Positions 6,850 through 13,880 of a stretch of DNA of 13,880 bases are shown here, in pieces. The stretch covers positions 1 to 13,880 of the forward strand of contig JALRGZ010000246.1 in the NCBI GenBank assembly GCA_023253295.1, read 5' to 3'. Position 1 is the stretch's first letter. Each line of letters starts with the position of its first letter. The position numbers were made by a program, and so were the translations under genes. This DNA is from Flavobacterium sp. Its GTDB lineage: Bacteria > Bacteroidota > Bacteroidia > Flavobacteriales > Flavobacteriaceae. The notes beneath the pieces were generated by a model. That model was not told the DNA's origin, searched no databases, and saw only the letters and a program-made list of their open reading frames with translations.

Positions 6850-8835
6850 ATGAATAGATTTTTTTTATATGTAGTCACTATTGTGTTTTTATCAACAACT
6901 GTTGGTATTTCTCAGGTAATCCATGTAAAATCTCCCAACGGGAAGATTGACATGGCTCTGGAAAGTGGAGCAAAAATAGCATGGTCTGTGAAACATGAAA
7001 ACACGACAGTTATCGCTCCTTCCACTATTTCTTTGACACTGGATAATGGAGTGGTTTTAGGAAATAATGCAAAAGTTACAAGTATTAAAAAATCAAAAGT
7101 AAACAGCAGTTTTAATACACCTATTTATAAAAAGAAAACGGTAATTGATGAGTATAATCAAGTTATAGTTAACTATAAGGGTAGTTTTGGTTTGATTTTA
7201 AGAGCCCATAACGATGGTGTAGCTTATCGTTTTTTTACGACTAAGAAAGGGCAAATGATTATTGAATCAGAGGAAGCTAATTTTAACTTCGACATGGATT
7301 ATAAAGCTTTTGTTCCCTACGTAAGAGATCTACGGGAAAATGATATGTATTCATCTGCTTTCGAAGCCATGTACGCTGAAATCCCGCTTTCTAAATTTGT
7401 AAAAGATTCATTGGCTATTTCTCCGTTTCTTATCGATTTAGGAAATGGAAAAAAGGCGGCTATCATAGAAGCTGAATTGGAAGATTATCCTGGTATGTTT
7501 CTAACAAAGAATAATCAATCACCGCATAGTTTGCTGGGAATATTTGCCCATTATCCAAAGGAAGAACGTTTAGGTGGCTATAACAATATGAATTATATGG
7601 TGGCGAAAAGAGAACCATATATCGCTAAAGTAGATGGAGACCGTAATTTTCCTTGGAGAGCAGTCATTATAAGTGAAAGTGACAAAGAATTAGCCAATAA
7701 TGATATGGTTCAAAAGCTTTCTGCGCCTTCGCAAATTGCCGACGAAAGTTGGATAAAACCGGGGAAAGTAGCTTGGGATTGGTGGAATGACTGGAATATA
7801 TCCAAGGTTGACTTTAAGGCTGGAATTAATACGGAAACCTATAAATATTATATTGATTTTGCTTCTAAAAATAATATTGAGTATGTAGTGCTGGATGAAG
7901 GCTGGAGTGAAGATACAGATATTCTGAAAATTTCACCGACTATGAATATAGAAGAACTCGTTAACTATGGAAAACAAAAAAATGTAGGTATTATTCTCTG
8001 GGCTTCTTGGTATGCCATAAATCAGGTTTTGGATGATGCTTTTTCTCACTATTCAAAAATGGGAGTGAAGGGTTTTAAAATTGATTTCATAGATCGTGAT
8101 GACCAAAAAATGGTTAAATCATTATATAACATTGCAAAAAAGGCAGCATCCTATAAGCTTTTTATTGATTACCACGGGATGTTTAAGCCCACAGGTATTC
8201 AGCGTACCTTTCCGAATATTGTCAATTTTGAAGGGGTTAAAGGTTTAGAGAATGCCAAATGGACACCAAATGATGATATGCCACGCTATGAGACCAGTAT
8301 TCCATTCATCAGAATGTTGGCCGGGCCTATGGATTATACACCAGGAGCAATGCGCAATGCAACAAGATCAGATTTTCATCCGAGTAATTCTTTACCGATG
8401 AGTCAAGGTACAAGATCACATCAATTGGGAATGTATGTTGTGTATGAAGCGCCGTTGCAAATGATGGCTGATAGTCCTACAGCCTATATGAAAGAGCAGG
8501 AAAGTACCAGTTTTATTGCTCAGATTCCGACCACTTTTGATGAAACAATTGCGCTTGATGGAAAAGTTGGAGAATATGTTGCTATTGCCAGACGAAAAGG
8601 GGATAAATGGTTTGTAGGCGGATTAACGAACTGGTCGGAAAGAGAAATGACTATAGACTTGTCTTTTCTGGATAAAGGAATCTATTCTGTCGAAATTTTT
8701 AAAGATGGAATTAACGCTAACAAAGATGCCACAGATTATAAACACGAAATAATTCAAGTTGCAAACACCGATAAGCTGACAGTAAATTTGGCCAATGGTG
8801 GTGGTTTTGCAATGATAATTAGTGCTGAGAAATAG
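6850..8835 (+). CDS. GH97 alpha-glycosidase, probable retaining alpha-galactosidase type
   Basis: A 661-residue GH97 protein, the usual length for the family that includes SusB. A signal peptide of about 21 residues ends at GIS|Q22. The N-terminal beta-sandwich (about 25-280) has IHVKSPNGKIDM and a mid-domain FVPYVRDLREND. The catalytic (beta/alpha)8 barrel runs about 300-560, with AWDWWNDWN (308-316), VVLDEGWSE (346-354) and WASWYAI. The C-terminal beta-sandwich (about 565-661) ends in GGGFAMII. GFKIDFIDRDDQ holds Asp412 and EGVKGLENAKW holds Glu467. These are 55 residues apart, the same spacing I recall for the nucleophile and acid/base of the retaining GH97 alpha-galactosidase of Bacteroides thetaiotaomicron. 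Inverting SusB-like glucosidases lack an Asp at that nucleophile position. I therefore favour alpha-galactosidase or alpha-L-arabinopyranosidase over alpha-glucosidase. The gene is 24 bp after GH2 and 57 bp before GH29. Confidence 0.9.
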   Translation: MNRFFLYVVTIVFLSTTVGISQVIHVKSPNGKIDMALESGAKIAWSVKHENTTVIAPSTISLTLDNGVVLGNNAKVTSIKKSKVNSSFNTPIYKKKTVIDEYNQVIVNYKGSFGLILRAHNDGVAYRFFTTKKGQMIIESEEANFNFDMDYKAFVPYVRDLRENDMYSSAFEAMYAEIPLSKFVKDSLAISPFLIDLGNGKKAAIIEAELEDYPGMFLTKNNQSPHSLLGIFAHYPKEERLGGYNNMNYMVAKREPYIAKVDGDRNFPWRAVIISESDKELANNDMVQKLSAPSQIADESWIKPGKVAWDWWNDWNISKVDFKAGINTETYKYYIDFASKNNIEYVVLDEGWSEDTDILKISPTMNIEELVNYGKQKNVGIILWASWYAINQVLDDAFSHYSKMGVKGFKIDFIDRDDQKMVKSLYNIAKKAASYKLFIDYHGMFKPTGIQRTFPNIVNFEGVKGLENAKWTPNDDMPRYETSIPFIRMLAGPMDYTPGAMRNATRSDFHPSNSLPMSQGTRSHQLGMYVVYEAPLQMMADSPTAYMKEQESTSFIAQIPTTFDETIALDGKVGEYVAIARRKGDKWFVGGLTNWSEREMTIDLSFLDKGIYSVEIFKDGINANKDATDYKHEIIQVANTDKLTVNLANGGGFAMIISAEK

Positions 8836-8892
8836 ACGCACGCATTATTCACGAATATAAATACTCTTAATAACATAAATAAATTAAATAAA

Positions 8893-10971
8893 ATGATAAA
8901 TAAATTTTTCTGGGGAATAGTATTTTCTTCTCTTTTATTTAGTGCTTCATATGCACAAACCAAGTCCCTGCAAGCTTGTGGACCAACTCCATCGGAGAAC
9001 CAAATGAGGGTGCAAGAAATGGAATCGTATGCTTTTATACATTTTTCGTTAAATACCTATACGGATCAATCATGGGGATTTGGAAATGAAGATGTCAAAC
9101 TTTTTAATCCAGAAAAATCAGATTGTCGGCAATGGGCGCGTATTTGTAAGGAAGCTGGGTTAAAAGGCGTTATCCTTACTGCCAAACACCATTGTGGATT
9201 TGTATTATGGCCTTCTAAATACACGGAGTATTCGGTAAAAAATGCTCCTTGGAAAAATGGCAAAGGCGATATGGTTCGTGAGATGTCTGAAGCTTGTAAA
9301 GAGTATGGTTTGAAATTTGGAGTTTATTTATCACCATGGGATAGAAATCATCCCGATTACGGAAAACCGGAATATATTACTTATTTCAGAAACCAGTTGA
9401 CAGAACTTCTTACCAATTATGGAGAAATTTTCGAAGTTTGGTTTGACGGTGCTAATGGTGGTGATGGCTATTATGGTGGTGCTAATGAAGTTCGTAAGAT
9501 TGATGCCAAGACTTATTATGATTGGAAAAATACCTATGCATTGATTCATAAGTTGCAACCTAAATGTGTGATTTGGAATGATGGAGGAGATCGTGGGGAT
9601 CTTCGCTGGGTAGGTACCGAGGAAGGGTATGTAGGTGAAACCAACTGGAGTCTTTTGAACGCAACGGGTGATGTTCCATGGAATAATTTACATTTTGGTG
9701 TTGAGAACGGGAATAAATGGGTAATGGCAGAAGTAAATACCTCTATTCGTCCGGAGTGGTTTTATCATCCGGATGAAGATAATAAAGTAAAAACGGTTCC
9801 TCAGCTGATGGATCTTTATTATCATTCTATTGGACGCAACGGAACGATGTTGTTGAATTTTCCAATTATGCCAAACGGATTAATTCACCCAACCGATGAA
9901 AAGAATGCGATTGAATTTGGTAAAGCTGTAAAAGAATCTTTTGCAACAAACATTGCCCAAAACAAAAAAGCAACAGCTTCAAGTGTGCGTAATAATTCAA
10001 AAAAGTATGCTGCTAAATTAGCGGTCGATAGTAAGAAAAACACCTATTGGACTACAGATGATAATACAAAAACGGGATCATTGACAATTGATTTGGGTAA
10101 ACCAACTCTGTTCAACCGTTTTATGGCACAGGAATATATCCGTTTAGGTCAGCGAGTTAAATCCTTTACTGTGGAAGCGTTTGTGGATGGAAACTGGAAA
10201 GAAGTAACAAGAGGAACTACCATTGGTTACAAACGAATCCTTCGTTTTCCTGCTGTAAATGCAACTCAGGTGCGTTTCAATATTACCGACTCAAAATGCA
10301 ACCCTGTTATTTCTAATATTGGAATATATGATGCTCCGGTATTCTTATATGCTCCTGCTATTGTTCGAAATCAATCTGGTGAAGTAACAATAACGACTAA
10401 TGATATAGGGCCAATTTTTTACTATACTCTGGACGGTAGCGAACCAACTTCAGACTCAAAAAAATATACAGGTCCATTTACAGCAGACGGTAAGGTTGTG
10501 ATTAAAGCAATTTCTTACGATCCTACTTCACACAAGAGCAGTCCGGTTAGTATTGAAAAATTTGATATTTCTAAAAAAGATTGGAAACTAGTGGGAATAA
10601 ACGACGAAAAGTCAGCAGTAATATTAGATGGAGATCCTGCAAGTATATGGCATCAGAGAGGGGATAAAATGCCAATCGATTTAGTGATAGATCTTGGGAA
10701 CAGTAATACTATTATGGGTTTCAAATATACACCTGATCAGAATAAATGGAGTTCCGGTATCATTACTACTTACGAATTCTATGTGTCAGATGACAATGTG
10801 ACTTGGAAATTAGTTGATAAAGGTGAGTTTTCGAATATAAAAAATAACCCTTTGATGCAAATCAAAAATTTTGTACCGGTAAAAGCTCGTTATATTAAGT
10901 TGCGTGCTTTGAAAAACACTTTTGGTGATAATGTTGCCGGCTATTCTGAAGTTGATGTGATTACAAAATAA
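8893..10971 (+). CDS. GH29 alpha-L-fucosidase with F5/8C - chitobiase-like - F5/8C tail
   Basis: A 692-residue retaining alpha-L-fucosidase, probably of the GH29-B group that prefers alpha-1,3/1,4-linked fucose next to galactose. The signal peptide ends at SYA|Q22. The catalytic domain covers about 30-345: FIHFSLNTYTDQSWGFG (48-64), AKHHCGFVLWPSKYTEYSV (97-115) and GVYLSPWDRNHPDYG (143-157). The nucleophile is Asp185 in EVWFDGANGG. The likely acid/base is Glu243 in RWVGTEEGYVGETNW, by position relative to the GH29-B 'RW.GNE' motif. IGRNGTMLLNFPI closes the barrel. The tail holds a discoidin/F5-8C-like module (about 352-480, NKKATASSVR and a final ISNIGIYD), a chitobiase-type Ig module (about 486-556, FYYTLDGSEPT and VVIKAIS), and a second F5/8C-like module (about 562-691, DGDPASIWHQR, YEFYVSDD, ARYIKLRAL). 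These modules often bind terminal sugars. It is a second fucosidase besides the one ending at 156. Confidence 0.92.
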   Translation: MINKFFWGIVFSSLLFSASYAQTKSLQACGPTPSENQMRVQEMESYAFIHFSLNTYTDQSWGFGNEDVKLFNPEKSDCRQWARICKEAGLKGVILTAKHHCGFVLWPSKYTEYSVKNAPWKNGKGDMVREMSEACKEYGLKFGVYLSPWDRNHPDYGKPEYITYFRNQLTELLTNYGEIFEVWFDGANGGDGYYGGANEVRKIDAKTYYDWKNTYALIHKLQPKCVIWNDGGDRGDLRWVGTEEGYVGETNWSLLNATGDVPWNNLHFGVENGNKWVMAEVNTSIRPEWFYHPDEDNKVKTVPQLMDLYYHSIGRNGTMLLNFPIMPNGLIHPTDEKNAIEFGKAVKESFATNIAQNKKATASSVRNNSKKYAAKLAVDSKKNTYWTTDDNTKTGSLTIDLGKPTLFNRFMAQEYIRLGQRVKSFTVEAFVDGNWKEVTRGTTIGYKRILRFPAVNATQVRFNITDSKCNPVISNIGIYDAPVFLYAPAIVRNQSGEVTITTNDIGPIFYYTLDGSEPTSDSKKYTGPFTADGKVVIKAISYDPTSHKSSPVSIEKFDISKKDWKLVGINDEKSAVILDGDPASIWHQRGDKMPIDLVIDLGNSNTIMGFKYTPDQNKWSSGIITTYEFYVSDDNVTWKLVDKGEFSNIKNNPLMQIKNFVPVKARYIKLRALKNTFGDNVAGYSEVDVITK

Positions 10972-11017
10972 TAAATACTGTAGTAGTCTTATAATTAGTA
11001 GAAAAGAATACAATATC

Positions 11018-13219
11018 ATGATAAAAAGAAAAATTTGCGTTTTACTGGTGCTCTTTGCGCTGTTGTCTGTTAACGGATGGGCACAACAGCCTGTTTACTT
11101 AGATGTAAACAAACCTATAGAAGCTCGCGTAAAGGATGCTTTGTCTCGAATGACAATAGAAGAAAAAGTGGCGCTTTGTCACGCGCAAAGTAAATTCAGT
11201 TCAAAAGGAGTTCCTCGTCTGGGAATTCCGGATGTTTGGTCTGCCGATGGGTCGCATGGTGTGAGCGATGAAAAATTATGGGATGAATGGAGTGGGGCGC
11301 AATGGACAAATGATTCCTGTACCGCTTATCCGGCATTGACCTGTCTTGCGGCATCATTCAATCGGGATATATCGTTGCTTTATGGTAAATCTATAGGAGA
11401 AGAAGCCCGATACCGAAATAAAACCATGTTGTTAGGACCGGGAGTCAATATTTATCGTACACCGCTCAATGGTAGGAATTTTGAATATATGGGTGAAGAT
11501 CCTTTTTTGGCTTCACGCATGGTGGTTCCCTATATTCAGGGTGTACAGTCTAATGGAGTTGCTGCCTGTGTAAAACATTTTGCATTGAACAATCAGGAAA
11601 TTTCCCGTGGCGAAATTAATGTAAATGTAAGCGACCGGGCATTGCACGAAATTTATCTTCCAGCTTTTAAAGCTGCCGTTCAGGAAGGAAAAGTGTGGTC
11701 AATCATGGGAGCCTATAACAAAATATGGGGTGTACATTGCTGTCACAACGACCGTTTGTTGAATGAAATTCTGAAAAATGATTGGAAGTTCGATGGTGTG
11801 GTGGTTAGTGATTGGGGAGGTGTACACAATACCGATGAAGCTGTCAATGGTGGACTTGATATTGAGATGGGAACCTATACGAATGGATTAACAACACAAG
11901 GACATTTTCCTTTTTCCAGCTATTATTTGGCCGATCCATTTCTGAAAGGAATCAAGTCGGGGAAATACGAAATGTCGAAGCTGGATGATAAAGCAAGCCG
12001 AATCCTGCGAATGATTTTTCGCACTACTATGAGTGCTAATCGCCCTTTTGGTCGTTTTGTATCTCCGGAACATAGCTTAGCAGCGAGACAAATAGCACAG
12101 GAAGGAGTTGTTTTACTTAAAAATGATAAGCAGTTTTTGCCTATCCCACAAGGCAAATACAAAAAGATTGCCGTGATAGGTGAAAATGCCACACGTGGTT
12201 TGATTGTTGGAGGCGGTTCTACCTCCCTCAAAGCGGCTTATGAAGTTTCACCATTGCAAGGATTAAAGAATAAATATGGTGAAAATCATATTGTTTACAG
12301 TATGGGATATGCTTCGGGACCGTCATTATATGGCAAAGAAGAACCCTCTAAATTAAATTTAGATTCCTTGCAAACAGCAGCTATTGAAGTTGCCCGCAAT
12401 GCCGATGTCGTACTGTTTGTTGGCGGATTAAATAAAAATTATTTTCAGGATTGTGAAAGTGGAGATCGTAAATCACTTAGTTTGCCATTCGGACAAGATA
12501 AACTGATTGCAGCGATACAGAAAGTCAATAAAAATGTTGCCGTAGTTTTACTAAGCGGAAATGCGGTTTTGATGCCTTGGTTAGATAAAGTTCCCGCTGT
12601 TGTACAAGGATGGTATCTTGGCTCTGAGTCGGGAAATGCTTTGGCAGATATTATTTCCGGTGACGTAAACCCTTCAGGGAAACTCCCTGTTTCATTTCCT
12701 AAAAAATTGGAAGATGTTGGGGCACATTCCTTTGACAAAGGCTGTTATCCAGGCGATGGTGTCAACGTGAATTATAAAGAGGATATTTTAGTAGGATACC
12801 GCTGGTTTGATACTAAAAAAATTCCGGTGCTTTTCCCATTTGGATATGGCTTGAGTTATACCACATTTCAATATGGAAGACCAACAGTTTCTTCAAAATC
12901 AATTACAACAGCCGATTCATTGGTTGTGACAATTCCAATAAAAAACACCGGTAAAGTGGCAGGAAAGGAAGTAGTTCAATTGTATATCCAGGATGAAAAA
13001 TCAGGTTTACCTCGTCCGCTGAAAGAATTAAAAGGATTTGAGAAAATTTCTTTAGAGTCAGGAGAGGTAAAAACAGTGCGTTTTACGTTAACAAAAGAGG
13101 CTTTTTCTTATTATGATGACAAAAAAAACACTTGGGTAGCAGAACCGGGTAAATTCAAGATAATGATTGGAGCTTCGGCTACAGATATCAAAGGTACGGT
13201 TGATTTTATTTTGAAATAG
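11018..13219 (+). CDS. GH3 beta-glycosidase (beta-glucosidase/beta-xylosidase family)
   Basis: A 733-residue retaining GH3 exo-enzyme. The signal peptide ends at GWA|Q23. The (beta/alpha)8 domain covers about 32-335: MTIEEKVAL (45-53), DGSHGVSDE (78-86), LLGPGVNIYRTPLNGRNFEY (138-157) and CVKHFALNNQE (184-194). The nucleophile is Asp265 in VVVSDWGGVHNT. The alpha/beta sandwich domain covers about 355-570: EGVVLLKND, IAVIGENA and acid/base Glu480 in FQDCESGDRKSLSLP. FPFGYGLSYTTF (606-617) leads into a fibronectin-III-like domain (about 635-725) with VVQLYIQDEKSGLPRPLKEL. No PA14 insert is seen. The usual acid/base motif reads 'EGxDR'; here it is E-S-G-D-R with a Cys just before the Glu, a mild departure. 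Family motifs do not separate glucosidase from xylosidase activity. Either would suit the last step of oligosaccharide breakdown in the periplasm. Gaps of 46 bp before and 35 bp after fit one operon. Confidence 0.92.
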   Translation: MIKRKICVLLVLFALLSVNGWAQQPVYLDVNKPIEARVKDALSRMTIEEKVALCHAQSKFSSKGVPRLGIPDVWSADGSHGVSDEKLWDEWSGAQWTNDSCTAYPALTCLAASFNRDISLLYGKSIGEEARYRNKTMLLGPGVNIYRTPLNGRNFEYMGEDPFLASRMVVPYIQGVQSNGVAACVKHFALNNQEISRGEINVNVSDRALHEIYLPAFKAAVQEGKVWSIMGAYNKIWGVHCCHNDRLLNEILKNDWKFDGVVVSDWGGVHNTDEAVNGGLDIEMGTYTNGLTTQGHFPFSSYYLADPFLKGIKSGKYEMSKLDDKASRILRMIFRTTMSANRPFGRFVSPEHSLAARQIAQEGVVLLKNDKQFLPIPQGKYKKIAVIGENATRGLIVGGGSTSLKAAYEVSPLQGLKNKYGENHIVYSMGYASGPSLYGKEEPSKLNLDSLQTAAIEVARNADVVLFVGGLNKNYFQDCESGDRKSLSLPFGQDKLIAAIQKVNKNVAVVLLSGNAVLMPWLDKVPAVVQGWYLGSESGNALADIISGDVNPSGKLPVSFPKKLEDVGAHSFDKGCYPGDGVNVNYKEDILVGYRWFDTKKIPVLFPFGYGLSYTTFQYGRPTVSSKSITTADSLVVTIPIKNTGKVAGKEVVQLYIQDEKSGLPRPLKELKGFEKISLESGEVKTVRFTLTKEAFSYYDDKKNTWVAEPGKFKIMIGASATDIKGTVDFILK

Positions 13220-13254
13220 GGCCTTATAATTGATTCTTAAATAAATAGTTAAAA

Positions 13255-13880
13255 ATGAAAAAAATAATTCTTCTTTTAGTTTGTGTTCTTAGTTTCTATC
13301 ATCACTCAAACGCTCAGGGATATAAAAACCCTGTTATTTCCGGTTTTCATCCGGATCCTAGTGTGTGTAGAGTAGGTGATGATTATTATTTAGTAACCAG
13401 TAGTTTCGAATATTTTCCGGGTGTTCCGGTTTTTCACAGTAAAGATTTAGTTAACTGGACGAAAATAGGACATTGCCTGACCCGTCCTTCCCAACTTAAA
13501 TTAGATAAATGCGCTCCTTCTTCGGGTATTTATGCCCCAACAATTCGTTATAACGAAGGCCGTTTTTATATGGTTACCACAAATGTATCCGGTGGAGGAA
13601 ATTTTTATGTATCTACGGATAATCCTGCCGGCGAATGGTCAGAACCTATTTATGTGGAACAGGGAGGTATAGACCCGACCTTATACTTTGAAGACGGTAA
13701 ATGTTATTTTATGTCCAATGGTAAAGGCATTACCATTTGTGAAATAGATATAAAAACGGGTAAAAAACTGACCGAAAGCCGAATTGTATGGAATGGTACA
13801 GGAGGACGTTATCCTGAAGCTCCTCATATTTATAAAAAAGACGGCTATTATTACCTGCTTATTTCAGAAGGTGGTACTGA
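13255..13880 (+). CDS. GH43 beta-xylosidase/alpha-L-arabinofuranosidase, N-terminal part (truncated by window end)
   Basis: The frame opens at ATG 13255 after an AT-rich leader and stays open to the window edge, giving 208 complete codons and two bases of the next. The signal peptide ends at SNA|Q21. The mature start YKNPVISGFHPDPSVCRVGD is the hallmark of the GH43 five-bladed beta-propeller. The base is Asp34 in HPDPS, the pKa modulator is Asp140 in GGIDPTLYF, and the acid is Glu188 in RYPEAPHIYKK. FEYFPGVPVFHSKDLVNW and GIYAPTIRYNEGRFYM look like the subfamily-12-type enzymes found in xyloglucan and arabinoxylan PULs. These act as alpha-L-arabinofuranosidases or beta-xylosidases, and the sequence here does not decide between them. 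The rest of the propeller and any C-terminal beta-sandwich lie beyond 13880. It is 35 bp after GH3, in the same operon. Confidence 0.92.
   Translation, partial: MKKIILLLVCVLSFYHHSNAQGYKNPVISGFHPDPSVCRVGDDYYLVTSSFEYFPGVPVFHSKDLVNWTKIGHCLTRPSQLKLDKCAPSSGIYAPTIRYNEGRFYMVTTNVSGGGNFYVSTDNPAGEWSEPIYVEQGGIDPTLYFEDGKCYFMSNGKGITICEIDIKTGKKLTESRIVWNGTGGRYPEAPHIYKKDGYYYLLISEGGT

Larger units (their letters stand above)
1..13880 (+). other. Segment of a polysaccharide utilization locus (exo-glycosidase operon)
   Basis: All seven complete or partial glycosidase genes and the lipoprotein gene read in one direction. Intergenic spaces are 77, 49, 225 (holding the GH2 remnant), 24, 57, 46 and 35 bp. No convincing rho-independent terminator or Bacteroidota-type promoter (TTTG with TAnnTTTG) was seen in any gap, so one long transcript entering from the left is likely. 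Families present are GH29, GH2, GH2, GH97, GH29, GH3 and GH43. SusC/SusD genes and the endo-acting enzyme that would name the backbone are not in the window. Confidence 0.8.

Noticed and set aside
270..8935. Shared string GGAATAGTATTTT in the signal-peptide regions of the first GH2 and the GH29 gene
   Set aside because: Both encode the hydrophobic G-I-V-F of a signal peptide. The match is short, and outside it the two leaders do not align, so convergence is sufficient.

Overview
The window is part of a polysaccharide utilization locus (PUL) from a low-GC member of the Bacteroidota, so the organism is probably a gut or environmental glycan degrader. The case rests on four points. All genes are on the + strand with mostly short AT-rich gaps. 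The glycosidase families are typical of Bacteroidota (GH2 with DUF4982-type C-termini, GH97, modular GH29, GH43 subfamily-12-like). All six enzymes with a visible N-terminus have a signal peptide ending just before a Gln. One lipoprotein has the acidic N-terminus typical of surface lipoproteins of this phylum. I cannot name a genus from the sequence.

Layout, left to right: 1-156, the last 51 codons of a probable alpha-L-fucosidase (GH29); 234-3407, LacZ-type GH2 beta-galactosidase; 3457-4164, a small FISUMP-domain lipoprotein; 4186-4335, a remnant of the 3' end of a second LacZ-type GH2 gene; 4390-6825, a second intact GH2 of the DUF4982 beta-galactosidase type; 6850-8835, GH97 alpha-glycosidase with the retaining-type Asp; 8893-10971, GH29 alpha-L-fucosidase with a three-module C-terminal tail; 11018-13219, GH3 beta-glycosidase; 13255-13880, the first 208 codons of a GH43 beta-xylosidase/alpha-L-arabinofuranosidase, cut by the window edge. 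Gaps between the last five genes are 24, 57, 46 and 35 bp. No SusC/SusD pair, regulator, sulfatase, endo-acting enzyme, tRNA, rRNA, CRISPR array or transposase is visible. No gene-free stretch exceeds 300 bp; the longest is 4165-4389, which holds the GH2 remnant.

The enzymes look like an exo-acting periplasmic set. Fucosidases would remove capping fucose, the two GH2 enzymes beta-galactose, GH97 alpha-linked galactose or a similar sugar, GH43 arabinose or xylose, and GH3 the final beta-linked glucose or xylose. This suits a fucosylated, galactosylated plant-type heteropolysaccharide such as xyloglucan side chains, but the substrate is inference because the backbone enzymes and the SusCD pair lie outside the window.

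The most unusual feature is the arrangement around the FISUMP lipoprotein. It is flanked by two copies of a GH2 3' end sharing a 71-bp perfect direct repeat (3322-3392 and 4247-4317), preceded by 61 bp of about 74% identity. The second copy is a pseudogene remnant with an in-frame stop. This looks like a scar of duplication or recombination that put the lipoprotein gene into the operon. Recombination between the repeats would remove it cleanly and still leave an intact GH2 reading frame.
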